This document shows positions 13,517 to 24,297 of a DNA stretch of 64,000 bases, piece after piece. The stretch's first letter is position 1. Every line of letters starts with the position of its first letter. Made by a program: the position numbers and the translations under genes. Origin of the DNA: Welwitschia mirabilis (lineage: Eukaryota > Gnetophyta > Gnetopsida > Welwitschiales); the NCBI GenBank assembly GCA_051453625.1, contig JBOZIK010000001.1, positions 145,440,221 to 145,504,220 on the forward strand, given 5' to 3'. Below the pieces are notes generated by a model. That model made no database searches. It was not told where the DNA came from and worked only from the letters and a program-made list of their open reading frames with translations.

Positions 13517-13889
13517 GTAAAAGAGTTATATCATTTTGTTAATAAATTTTCTGATGGTTCTTCCAAATTAGAACAAATGCTTAGAGTTTCAAAACATGTT
13601 GGTGACAAGTCAGGTATTGGATTCATCTCACAAAAATCTCAAAAGTAGTAAAATCAAGTATCATGGAATAGTAAGTTCTTCTCAAAAGTTACTTGTTATT
13701 TCTATGAAAAAATTAGTCATTCAAAACTTTTATGCAATACTAGAAAATTAATATTATTCTCAAACTTAGTAGGTACTTTTCCTTTTAAATTTATTCCAAA
13801 AGGAGTATATCATTTAAGCCTACAAAGACTATATGGGTAAAAGTTAATGATCTTAAGAGTCTTTTAATTCAGACAACTTTCACGTTTTA

Positions 13890-14420
13890 AATAGTAGTAG
13901 CTGGTATCTGGATAGTGGGTGTTCAAGACATATGATAGAAGACAAATCTAGGTTCAACCAATTAAGCAACTTTGATGGAGAAGAGGTGACTTTTGATGAC
14001 AACTAGAAAGCAAAAATAGGAGGCATTGGAAGCATTAATGGAGGTAACCTTCTTAGAATTAATGAAGTTTTGTATGTAAATGTTTTAAAGCATAATTTAT
14101 TGAGCATTATTCAAATTTGTAACAAAGGTTACAAGGTAGTCTTTAATAAATCAAAATGTAAAATCTTGCATGGGAAATCTAATGATGTAATTCTTAGAAC
14201 AAGTATAATAGACAATGTATACAACATAGATCAGTTATTTTTTTCATGTTATTTTTCAAATGTTCCTCAAGAGGAGCTTTGGCATAAATGATTAGATCAT
14301 GTTAATTATGGTCAATTAAAAATGATTATTCGTAAAAACATTATGAAAGGTATTCTTAAAATAAATGTAAAAAAAAAAGGTTTATGTATTGCATGCCAAA
14401 AGGGGAAACAAATAAGGACT
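13890..14420 (+). pseudogene. Copia protease and GAG_pre-integrase relic (F)
   Basis: The frame gives WYLDSGCSRHMIEDKSRF: the catalytic DSG of the copia aspartic protease survives. It continues to NEVLYVNVLKHNLLSI (14,060-14,105) and QEELWHK (14,265), which is the His of the GAG_pre-integrase zinc finger, and to IACQKGKQ (14,387-14,410) with its Cys pair reduced. The longest open piece is 14,070-14,291. Stops replace Trp codons (WHK followed by TGA). It is non-functional. Confidence 0.85.
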
Positions 14421-14424
14421 TACA

Positions 14425-14745
14425 TAAAATTAAAAACCAGACTTCCATAACTATGCCATTAGAGAGTATCCATATGGATCTGGTAGATCCTGCTTAAACT
14501 TGAAGTCTAGGTGGAAAATGTTATTTTCTCACTATAGTTGATAACTTCTCTAGATATACCCAAGTAGCCTTCTTATCAAACAAGTCTAAAGAATATAAAT
14601 GTTGGATTAAGAAATGTAAAAAGATTCAAAATGGAAAAAGATATACCATAAAGAAAATAATAAGTAATCATGGTGGTGAATTTGAAAACCATTATTTTGA
14701 GGAATATTACATTGATAATGGAATTAATCATTAGTTTACATTGTA
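14425..14745 (+). pseudogene. Copia integrase N-terminal core relic (F)
   Basis: Heavily eroded integrase core. Recognisable blocks are the region equivalent to 'MDLxxP' near 14,475 and SNHGGEFENHYFEEYY (about 14,664-14,710), where the catalytic Asp of the DDE core is Asn (GAT to AAT). Homology to B stops near 14,745. Confidence 0.7.
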
Positions 14746-15640
14746 CTCTTCATTAAGGATAGTATGTAATTAAGGTAATTGAAATAAGCCAATGATTTGG
14801 AGGCTTCATTGATTTGATTTATACCTTATATTTTTACTCTCTTTAGAGATAAGAGTCACACACTTGGAAAAGACATAGTGATCACTTGGATTATTAGGAA
14901 AACCTAAACTTAACAAAGATTTTACTTCATCATCTAATGATTTAAAAACCTTGCATTAAAATTTACTACATTAACATAAGTATTTCTTAACAAAACTACT
15001 TTGTTTTCCTTTACAGATGCAATTATTATAGGGTTACCTTTGTCAATTTTATCATATTATTATAGATTCAATAGATAATTTGACTTATGGATGTGATCAA
15101 AATCACTTTTGAATTAACTATACCTCTTTATCATGGTTTCTTTTTGACATTTTTTTCGTGTCCTTATGAATTAGATAAATTGTTTGAATTGTGGATATAA
15201 GAAAGATCCTTTTAAAATAAATTGTATCATTTCAATTTTTTATTCTTTTCATTTTTTCATCTCAATCTGATAATTTTTATTTATATGGAGCATAAATTCA
15301 TTGTTTAGTTCTAGATATAAGAAAGATCCTCCTAAAAATTGATTATAGGTTGTAATTTTTCATGTATTATTCCTTTTGTATTAGATATTAAAACCTTGAA
15401 GGATGAATTTCAAATGCTAGCAGATTTTCTTAGACTAATATTAATAACTAGAATAATGATTAACATATGGATCACTCTTTAGGATGATTAGATCTAGAAA
15501 CATTGATATGAGGATTTCATGTCTACGATGTTCATATGTGGTTTTGACATTAATTTCTTTGAGAAAGCACATGCTTCTCTTTAATATTTAGAGGAAGAAA
15601 ATGCTTGAGAGGTTAGTGGCAATAAGTTGATATAAATCAT
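14746..15640. other. AT-rich stretch, no gene seen
   Basis: No domain recognised. A 16-nt motif, atataagaaagatcct, occurs twice exactly 120 bp apart (15,195 and 15,315), with loosely similar surroundings. This suggests an old local duplication, possibly in the leader or LTR of the copia relic that follows. Confidence 0.4.
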
Positions 15641-16494
15641 AATAAATTTTATAGCTTCATGGCATATGAAGTCGGTAGATTTCAGTAAGATCATGCGCAC
15701 CAACTTCAACACATTATGGACTACATTCTGCTAAAGAATTATTTAGAGTTAATCAATCTCATAACAGGTATGAATAGCTTGCATTATAAGAAAGGAAAGA
15801 TGTAATAAATGATATCATAGATGATTGATATTAATGTAAAGGTTGCTAAAATTCACCCACAGAACCAAGTTTGCGTTCATTACATTAACTCAGTTATAGG
15901 ATATTTAGAAGATCCATCTTTACATAGTTACATTACATCGGTACATGGTAATTGAAAACTATTACAAATGATCTTTAATGCACTCAATAAGAATCTTATT
16001 ACCACTAAAGAATAGTTGACCTTTGATAGTGCTTCACCCTCTGAAGCTGCATTCAAAATGTTACATCCTCATGGTGGATCATGTTCTAATAAACATTCTT
16101 CGAGAAGACACCCTCTTAATGTTAAGCATCATGAGAAGGGTAAATCTCCCTAGGAATAGTAATCAACTCCATCTCCTCAGTGCCATCAGTCTAAGCCAAA
16201 CAAGAAATCATATCAAAATAGTGCTACTCTAGAGAAGAACATATAAAAGTGTTTACATTATGGAAGATAAGGTCATAAAAATAATTATTTTTAGATTCCT
16301 TTAGATAAAATTAAAGCTACTCCTAAAGTCAATACAACTACTAATCATTTTAGTTATTCTAAATCTAATCCCATGTTTCAAAGTCATGATTTTGTATGTA
16401 TAAGCAAAAACATACCTTGTGATGAATCTTAAATGCTAAATACTAGTGCAACCAGACATATGACATGTAAGCATGACTATCTGATAACCTTATA
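15640..16494 (+). pseudogene. Second copia lineage: gag and protease start relic
   Basis: Plus strand, stops throughout. Visible blocks, in order: a gag C-terminal basic region (RRHPLNVKHHEKGKS, about 16,105), a decayed CCHC knuckle (KCLHYGR then GHKNNYF, 16,246-16,294; second and third Cys lost to Tyr and Phe) and the protease start LNTSATRHMTCKHDYL (about 16,435-16,480), in which the catalytic DSGAT has become NTSAT. The order and spacing match Ty1/copia gag-pro. It differs from families B and D (their motif is DSGCSRHM). It is cut at 16,494, where a gypsy LTR begins. Confidence 0.75.
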
Positions 16495-17970
16495 TGTTAC
16501 AACATGATCTCAGGATGGAATTAAGGAGTGTAAATTTTTAAATTAAGTTAATTAAATAATTAATCATTACAATGGATTAATTAGGTTGTGACTGAGAGAC
16601 TTACTCTTAGTTATCCATAGGCTACACCTTAAGAGAACTATATGATGATAACTCACTTGACCAACACCACATACGAACTTAATGTTATTTAAACATTGCA
16701 TTTAAGAACATACAAAATAAGTGTGTCTCTTGTGGTTAAGTGGTTGGTTGTACCAACAGCTAAGCAACCATGCCTACGTATCCTCATCTAGAGGAGTTCT
16801 GACCATACATAGTTTTATATTGGATCTCATTCTCATCTTTACCACTATGCATGAGCATATGATAGATTAAGGTGGTCTATATCGATGAACATATGAAAAA
16901 ACATATGCATGAAATAATGTAAGAATAATGCAAGAGCTTAATATGCAACTCAATTAATAGGAGAGCATGATATTAAACAAAATTAGGATAACACCAAGAT
17001 ATATCATACACAAAAATATATACATATGCATAGTAGCTATATGTAAAAGTATAGGACGCATCCAGTCAAGAACTCTTAAGGTTACAACATCTATCTATAA
17101 TGAGGAATTATAATGCACGAATGATGTTAATACATATGTATATTAGTATAAATCACATATGGATACCCATGTATATATATATATATATAGTGAACCCCCT
17201 GGTTTCTTAGCCAAAATATTCATCAGACATATAGAAACTAAGCATGTTAAGAGGTCCCTCATCTTAGTCTATGCTAATGGTAGGAAAAATATCCATTGAT
17301 AGCTCTAACAATTAAGCATGTAAAAAGATTCCTTAGATCTCTTCCTCATCTTAGTCTTAGATAATAGGAAAAATAACATTAATAGTATAAGACTATAGTA
17401 AACTCATGCAAAAATATGACTAATGCACAAATATATATTCATGCACACGTGCATGCACACGCGCGCGCATGTACGTGCGCGCGCACATACATACACATGC
17501 CATTTTGGCAGGGTACCTCACAACTGCTCTTTATAATATGACATAATAAATCAAATAATATCTAAATATATACAATGCTCAAAAGAAACTAGCCCATGTG
17601 CCACTGATTAAATTAGATGTCTGAATAAACTTAACATGATAGATGTTTAAGAATAAGAAAAGCTAATTAAATGCTTAACTATTTGGATGAGTATCATAGA
17701 CAAATCACTAACTTTATATCATTTTGTGCATAAGGTAATCAATAAGTACTTAAGATATTTAATTCATATGCATAAATATATAAGAAAATACATTTAAGGA
17801 TACATACCTAAAAAGTGTTAAGGCATACTAGAAGTGACTATAATCATTGAGGAATGTGCTAATCCTATATCATTGTATAACTATTATATGTATAGATCAA
17901 TACATTAAATCACAAAAAAACACACACCATCATAGTAGGAAAATACCATAATTGTTCCTTTTATAATGCA
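16495..17970 (-). mobile_element. Tekay/Del-like gypsy LTR, copy 1
   Basis: Matches 22,891-24,294 over its length: shared blocks include ttaattaaataattaatcattaca, ctgaccaacaccacat-like, ccaacagctaagcaacca and catatgcatagtagctatatg. The second copy has a tRNA-iMet primer site next to it, which fixes the orientation as minus. The minus-strand 3' end is at 16,495 (TGTTAC on plus). The upper limit is where similarity ends (ccttttataatgc). It interrupts the copia protease relic at 16,494. No clear target duplication could be assigned. Confidence 0.7.
17440..17500. repeat. 61-nt alternating pyrimidine-purine tract
   Basis: Uninterrupted strict alternation over 61 nt, made of CA/TG, CG and TA steps, with a core of (CG)n on both sides of a central ATGTA. 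It is a strong candidate for left-handed Z-DNA. In the sister LTR the same position (about 23,825-23,845) holds only a short CA/TA run. Confidence 0.95.
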
Positions 17971-18051
17971 AATATAATAAAAATAATTCAATAAATTAAA
18001 ATAGTTATAATGCTAATAAAATCATAATAAGGAGTTTAGTCATATTATGCC

Positions 18052-18054
<3 letters not shown>

Positions 18055-18085
<31 letters not shown>
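18055..18085. repeat. (TA)n microsatellite
   Basis: 31 nt of perfect TA repeat just above the gypsy LTR copy. A related (TATG)n-like stretch follows at 18,160-18,190. Confidence 0.95.
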
Positions 18086-18089
<4 letters not shown>

Positions 18090-20386
18090 CTGTTAGTTGT
18101 GCTATCATTTTTTTGGTTTAATAACTTAAACTATTCCATTACATATAATCATATTGCATTATATATGTATATGTATATGTATATATAAAACAATGCATTT
18201 TTTTCAACATAAGTATAATATTGTAAACATATCATATATAATTAAATTTGTATAATATATCATAATTTTAAAAATAAAACATGTTTAAGCATGAGAATGT
18301 GAACTTTGTGGTAGTCTAACTAGTGATTCCTCGTTCTTCATTTAGGAGGTCATGGTAGTTATACTTTAAGAAAAAGGTACAATTACTAAAATGTTGGTTT
18401 GATATTCCTCACACCCTCCAATACATTTCATATGTAATAATTAAACATGTCTACCTTTTATAATATATATATGTAATATCATGCAAATGAAACAATAATA
18501 ATGATAATATAATACATATGTTTTGTACTTAGTACAATAAGATAATATTAATGGATTAAAAAAACATAACAATAAACAATTAGACTACTATATAACTTAA
18601 GCATAGTTTCATACTAACTAGAGAAAAATAAATGAGACTAAGATCTATTACTAAAACCATTATATTTCAAGATGAAAGGATAATTAAATGATATGAATTC
18701 TCAAATAGATGTATGAGATGAATACTTCACAATCACTATCATTATGGAAGTTAAGAATATTACATGTTATCTCTTAAGCATAAGCATATTGGCTAAATGT
18801 TGTAAGGCTTAATAACACCAATATGAATACATTATAAATGCCTTTCTATTCTAATTGAAAGCTCAGAAAAGTGAATTGTTAAGTAAGGGATTCATTAATA
18901 AATTTTATTTCTTATTGTTTATTATATATTTAGGACCTATGAAATTAACTTTCTAATCTTTACTCTTATCCCACAGCTCATTTTATGATATCAAATATTT
19001 TATAAGGAATTAAAACATATATTTGATATTAAGATTCATGTCCTAGATTATCCATAAGATTCATCCTTCTTATTTTCACAAATTCCTTTATGATAAGAAG
19101 TAAAGGTTTGAATAATATGACTTCATTAAGTACTAACAACAATAAGAATAATAACACTACTCCTAAATCTAAATCTATGAACATGCCTTTAATAAGTGTA
19201 GAGTTGGGGGGAAAAACCCAAAGTAGAAANNNNNNNNNNNNNNNNNNNNNNNNNNNNNNNNNNNNNNNNNNNNNNNNNNNNNNNNNNNNNNNNNNNNNNN
19301 NNNNNNNNNNNNNNNNNNNNNNNNNNNNNAAACACACATATTATTATTTTAATACTGTCATATGAAAATAATATTGTTCTATAAAAAGAGCATATATGGC
19401 CTTTTGTGATAGGGGTATTAGGTGAACATTATTAATTGTAAATCTAAATAATGCTAGTTTATTCTTATTCCTCTCTTTAGCTTTACCATAGATCCATCAA
19501 AACATAGTGAATTTATTAAATTATCTAAACCTTCTATTGGGTTTAAGGTATTTTCCACCCTAAGATCATGATTTATATTACTAATATTTCATAAATCATT
19601 TCTCTTGATCAATGATAAACTCACTCTAAAATCTTAATTAGAAGAACATCTAATCATAATGGCAGCTATAACAGCTATTGCAAATCATTTTCTTCCCTAT
19701 ATATCTATAATAGAAATTATAATTTTGTTTTGGTCAAGGGTTTGAGGTGGTATCATCTATTTCCCATTGAGGATATTATGCCCCATCTTATGCCATAAGA
19801 CAATGTAAAGCATTACTTACATGAAATTATTATCAGATATTGTTGAAAGCTATACAAAGGGAGTGAATACTCTTCCTCAAAATATGGGTGTTACCTTATC
19901 CTAAATTGAAGTATCTCATAGCTAGTACAGAGAGATTATATAATTTAAACATAGGGAAGTTTATTTAATTTCTAGGTTTCTGTGTACTTTATTATATGTT
20001 TATGTTTGAAAACAATTCAAATTAGCATTGGTGTTCATGTTTAATACGTAGACAATTATTGATTCAAGAACAAACCATTTAAGTTGACTTCTGAGGGGCT
20101 AGAGTGATTTGAATTTCAAAGCATGAAAGATTATTTTCATTGTTGTTACATCAAAGGAATAAGACTTTTTTTGTACTAAATTGAGTGCACCCAACGCTCA
20201 AAAGAGAACAAGCCAATTCATAGGCACAAGTATTAAAATCATGCATAGTCTTAAATATTGAAAAATGGATATCATTTGAAGAAACCTCAAAAGCTAAAAA
20301 TATTCAGCATTGTTATAAATTAGACAATAGGATGCCACATTGGAAAGACGAAACATAAATAGCTAAATTTTTCTTAATAGACTTTC
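18086..20386. other. AT-rich stretch, no gene seen
   Basis: No recognisable domain on either strand. Contains a 100-N gap. Short frames next to the gap (for example 19,090-19,200 plus, Asn-rich) are chance frames in AT-rich DNA. Confidence 0.4.
19230..19329. other. Assembly gap, 100 N
   Basis: Exactly 100 N; the flanks share only a few A residues, so no overlap can be proposed. Confidence 0.95.
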
Positions 20387-20682
20387 ACATAAATTTTAGA
20401 ATACATACACACATCTCCTGAATAGAAGTTTACTTGTACTACCGATAGTAGCATAGAGCCACATAAATTTTAGAATACATACACACATCTTCCGAATAGA
20501 AGTTTACTTTTAGTACTAAGAGTAGCATAGAGCCACATAAATTTTAGAATACATACACACATCTTCTGAATAGAAGTTCACTTGCACTACTGAGAGTAGC
20601 ATAGAGCCACATAAATTTTAGAATACATACACACATCTTCCAAATAGAAGTTTACTAGCACTATTGAGAGTAAGAGAGGGCC
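20387..20682. repeat. Minisatellite, 4 x 74 bp
   Basis: Four head-to-tail units of exactly 74 bp (20,387; 20,461; 20,535; 20,609), each starting acataaattttagaatac and ending gagtagcatagagcc. The first half of the unit is nearly invariant; the second half varies. Unit 4 has the most divergent 3' end. The constant length shows that divergence has been by substitution only. Confidence 0.97.
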
Positions 20683-21600
20683 AAAGAAAATGAAATAGTG
20701 GTATAGGATAGGAACCCATAAAATCTAAAGGAGGTTTAGGATGAAAGTATTAAGTAGTTTTTTTTTGTTTAATAAGTACCCTCTTTAAACCTTTGTTTTA
20801 TGGGATAGAGAACGATAATGCCCACAAAAGCACTAAGTACAAACCTTAACACCTGATTACTACAAGAAGGAACAAGACTAAGAACCCACAAGAACATCCA
20901 AATAACACAACCCAAAGAACATCCAAAAACACAAGCCAGATTATAAAATGTATAACATAAGAACATTGTAGAAACTACAAAAGCACAGTAACGATATCAC
21001 AATACAAGAAAAGGAAATTATATATTTAAAAAAAAAAAAACTGGGGTCTCTAAGAATGAGAATGTTGGTTGCGACCTAGATTTCTGAAAAGCAAACAAAC
21101 CACATTGAGAGGCCGACAATCAGATACATTAAAAATTGAGCAGTTTTCAACATTAACTACAAACACGAATGGGAGTGAATTTTAAATAAACCTAATACTG
21201 AAATCCAGTACTACTAAACCCTGATTCCTGTAGAAATGATAGAGACATAGAAAACCCTCCAAAGGCGGGTATCCTGGATTCCAAAACACGAACATAAATG
21301 CTGTGACAGAAAGTCCAAGTTAACAGCATAATAAACAAGATGTAGAATACGTACAAATGTAGACGCGTCCACAAAACTCTAGAACGGCTACTTAAGTCGA
21401 AGCACAGAACCAAAAACCTAAAACCCTTATTACTGATAACATGAACCAGACCAGCATAGCCTCCAACAAAACATTCGATATTCTAAAAGAAACCCTTAAC
21501 ATTAAAAAAAACGCAGAAACTCTGAAAACAGAGTATGATAGCAACTATATACAAAAAGCACTTGCAAACAGCTAAATTCCATAGGAAACAATCACATACC
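20683..21600. other. Low-copy-like stretch, no gene seen
   Basis: Less AT-rich than the rest and keeps CpG dinucleotides (for example agacgcgtcc at 21,361). Two minus-strand hydrophobic frames (20,769-20,966 and 21,192-21,413) have no domain and look like chance. It lies 3' of the PPR relic in that gene's sense and may hold its former 3' flank. Confidence 0.4.
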
Positions 21601-21639
21601 AGACTAGGACGCTGCGAGGCACCACTGACAAAGTCTAGT

Positions 21640-21900
21640 GCAGGCCTCAACTTGCTGTAGTGATGTATTTAATAGCATTATCATTCAGAAAATTAATCCT
21701 CTACTGGGGATGCAGGCCATCCACAACCTCAATGATCTGGCCAATGCACCACCTACACGTCCTAGCCATCAACTTTGTCACCCAGAAAGTAAACTTCTTT
21801 ACGACTTTGAATCGGCTGAGGCCAGACCTGTCTCCGCAGCACAATTCCCTGCGAATGGCATCCTTAATGCAGTGACACAAAAATCACTTCTTTTCTAATC
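21640..21900 (-). pseudogene. Probable PPR protein E-domain relic
   Basis: Minus strand. Reads GLSRFKVVKKFTF near 21,785-21,825, comparable with the start of the PPR E domain (G-S-W-I-E...K-V-x-x-F). A one-base shift would give the FLGDK block typical of the domain. Further down, IIEVVDGLHPQ (about 21,705-21,740) resembles the linker in which PPR E domains have 'I...L..L...L...G'. The segment follows the PPR motif at 21,981 in the right order, but most repeats between them are missing. This is a weak assignment that rests on pattern only. Confidence 0.4.
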
Positions 21901-21980
21901 ACTTCTGATACTACAGTACTCTACCTCCACGGCCGCGCTGTCTCACATCCTAAGGCATTGTCTGTAAATGAGCATCCCCT

Positions 21981-22250
21981 CTAAATCACTGCATTCCCCC
22001 GTGTCCTTTCATCCAAAAGACCAATCTCATTAGATACTCTTAGGGCGTCCTCCCTTCTGCCATTTTTCACATACGTACCAAGGAGTGCATTGATAACATC
22101 CATCTTACAACATTTATTTTTAATAAGAGTAGTGTGCAGTTGCAGGCCAATTGCAGGCCTAGCAGTGATGTTAAATGGAGCATTGCAGCGTTGGATAAGG
22201 TAAGTTAGCACGACACCAAAGAAAAGTTTGCGTTGCGTGAATGAATGCAT
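21981..22250 (-). pseudogene. Pentatricopeptide repeat (PLS-type) gene fragment
   Basis: A 89-codon open frame on the minus strand. It contains AIGLQLHTTLIKNKCCKMDV, then INALLGTYVKNGRREDALRV and ERTRGNAVI. This is the L-S/P repeat pattern of plant organellar RNA-editing PPR proteins: 'G-Q-L-H-x-x-L-I-K', 'N-A-L-L-x-x-Y-V-K-x-G-R-x-x-D-A-x-x-V' and '-R-x-x-x-S-x-N-A-x-I'. Complete family members have ten or more repeats; only about two remain, so this is a truncated gene copy. The N-terminal MHSFTQRK could be a remnant of a presequence, but this is not shown. The surrounding 1.2 kb keeps CpG sites, unlike the retroelements, which suggests it is of low-copy genic origin. Confidence 0.75.
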
Positions 22251-22559
22251 TCAAGTAAGGGCAGCAAATTAGACTGGATTAGCAGTAAGAAATTGGAAAT
22301 GGATGGAAGATTGAAGGGCATCGTCTGCTCTACATGGAGTTAGTTCGCATTTAACGCCTACAATGGATGTTCTTGACTGTCAGTGGGCCAAGGCTCCTAA
22401 ACAACTAAGCCTCCGTGAAAAGAGGGGAAAAAATAAAAAATGGTCTAGATGATTTCACTGCCAACTAGTTCAACCAACCTCATTGCACCACTTGATTCAC
22501 GGCACACACCCCGATGCAATTCTTTAGAATTTAGAATTAACTTGTGCATAATAATAACA

Positions 22560-22769
22560 TTCTAAGTTTTATTTTTAAAAATCAAATTTAGAATCCTTTT
22601 AGCATTATAAATTCATTCAAATATTATATTTTTTGCATGAAACTAATTACATCCATGTAAAAAATTATAATGTTTTCATCATTATCTAATACCTTATTAT
22701 CTTTATCTAGTAAACATTCTTTAGGTGTTAAATATTCATAATCATCACATCAAAATTTGGGGTGTTACA
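22560..22769 (-). mobile_element. Tekay/Del-like gypsy LTR start, truncated
   Basis: On the minus strand an LTR begins TGTAACACCCCAAATTTTG at 22,769, the typical start of Del/Tekay chromovirus LTRs. It is preceded by a polypurine tract (complement of ttcttctaccccctttа-type tract at 22,770-22,786) and by a short pol end (complement of gaagtttctatctttaaaaac). It fades into the PPR-containing island near 22,560. Confidence 0.6.
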
Positions 22770-22786
22770 TTCTTCTACCCCCTTTA
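22770..22786 (-). promoter_or_regulatory. Polypurine tract of Tekay-like element
   Basis: Minus-strand reading is taaagggggtagaagaa, directly before TGTAACACCCC. It primes plus-strand DNA synthesis in LTR retroelements. It lies only about 90 bp from the primer-binding site of the same family, so nearly the whole internal region is missing. Confidence 0.7.
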
Positions 22787-22876
22787 GGAAGTTTCTATCT
22801 TTAAAAACTACTCAAGCCAATTATTACTCTAATAATAACCATTAATAAATTGATTAAGCAATGGATCCAAACCTAA

Positions 22877-22889
22877 GCTCTGATACCAA
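22877..22889 (-). promoter_or_regulatory. tRNA-iMet primer-binding site
   Basis: Minus-strand TTGGTATCAGAGC, complementary to the 3' end of plant initiator Met tRNA. It sits directly inside the LTR boundary at 22,891 and fixes the orientation of the element as minus. It is one of the best-preserved primer sites in the window. Confidence 0.9.
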
Positions 22890-22890
22890 C

Positions 22891-24297
22891 TATCATAACC
22901 TAACCTTGGGATGGACTTAAGAAGCATAATTTTTTAATTAACTTAATTACATAATTAATCATTACAACAGATCCATTAGGCTGTAATTGAGAGACTTACC
23001 TCTCAATTATCCACAGGCTACACCTCAGAAGAACTGTATGATGATAGCTCACCTGACCAACACCACATCTAGAGTTAATGTTATTTAGAAATATCGATTA
23101 GGAACATATACAAGAAGTGTGTGTGTTACGGTTGAATGGTTGATTGCACCAACAGCTAAGCAACCACGCTTACGTATTCTCATCTAGAGGAGTTTAAATC
23201 ACACATAGTTCTATATTAGACCTCATTTCCATCTTCACCCATACACATGAGCATATGATAGATCAAGGCAATCTATATCATTGGGCATGTGGTCAAACAT
23301 ATGCATAAAATAATGTAAGAACTCAATATGTAACTCAATCAGAAGAATAATATCGTGTTAAACATAATTAAGTCAACACCAAGAGATATTATATACCAAT
23401 ATATATACATATGCATAGTAGCTATATGTAAAAATATAAGAGGTAGCCAGTTAAAAAAACTCTCAAGATTACAACATTTATTTGTAACAAGGAATTCTAA
23501 TACATGAATGATGTTAATACATATGTATACTAATATAAATCATATATGGATACCTAAATATATGTATAAAGTGAAACCCCTATTCACTTAGCCAAAATAT
23601 CCATTAGACATATAGAAGGTGAGCATTTAAGAAGTCCCTTAACTATCTCCCTCATCTTAGTATACGCTGATGGAAAGGAAAATATCCATGGGTATCTCCA
23701 TTAACTAAGTATGTAAAAAGATCCCTCAAATCTCTCCCTCATCTTAGTCTTAACCAATAGAAGAGATAACATTAATGGTATGATATTACAGTAAACTCAT
23801 GTAGAAATGTGATTAACACATAGATATACATATACACACAGACACCATTTTAACAAGGTACCTCACAACGGCTTCTTACAATGTGACATAATAAACATAA
23901 TAATATGTAAATATATAAAATGCTTAAAAGGAACTAGCTTATATGCCACTAATTAAATCACTAGTCTTAATAAACTTAGCATGATAAAAGTTAAAAGATA
24001 AGGAAAGCTAATTAAATGCTTAACTATTTAAGTAAGCATCATACAAAAATCATTAATTTTACATCATTTTATACATAAGGCAATGAATAAGTACTTAAGA
24101 TATTTAATTCATATGCATAAACATATAAGAAAACACATTTAAGGATACATACCTGAAAAGGATTAAGGCATATAAAAAGCGACCATAATCATTAAGGAAT
24201 GTGCTAATCTTGCATCATTGTGTACTTACATTAAATCATAAAAACACACATCATTATGGGAGAAGAATCTCATAACTATTCCTTTTATAATGCTAAC
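22891..24297 (-). mobile_element. Tekay/Del-like gypsy LTR, copy 2 (5' LTR, truncated)
   Basis: Pairs with 16,495-17,970. It abuts a perfect PBS at its low-coordinate side, so it is the 5' LTR of a minus-oriented element. Its U3 side is cut at 24,297 by the family A LTR. Its sequence next to the PBS ends with ...TTATGATA, where the expected CA end has become TA. Confidence 0.75.

Larger units (their letters stand above)
13135..14745 (+). mobile_element. Fragment F: internal piece of copia family B
   Basis: Co-linear with 27,165-28,770 of element B over about 1.6 kb, with many substitutions. It starts abruptly in the gag region (acctttacttttatttg) and ends inside integrase. It has neither LTR, so it is a truncated copy rather than a complete insertion. 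It shares with B the same internal gag deletion (the start of gag is joined to its C-terminal coiled coil), which shows that this deletion is a heritable feature of a subfamily and not private damage of one copy. Confidence 0.85.

Noticed and set aside
20387-20682. CRISPR-like regular array
   Set aside because: The units are contiguous 74-bp repeats without spacers, in plant DNA; it is a minisatellite.
20769-21413. Two hydrophobic minus-strand frames next to the PPR relic
   Set aside because: No domain, no start context and no continuation; composition explains them. Not called as genes.
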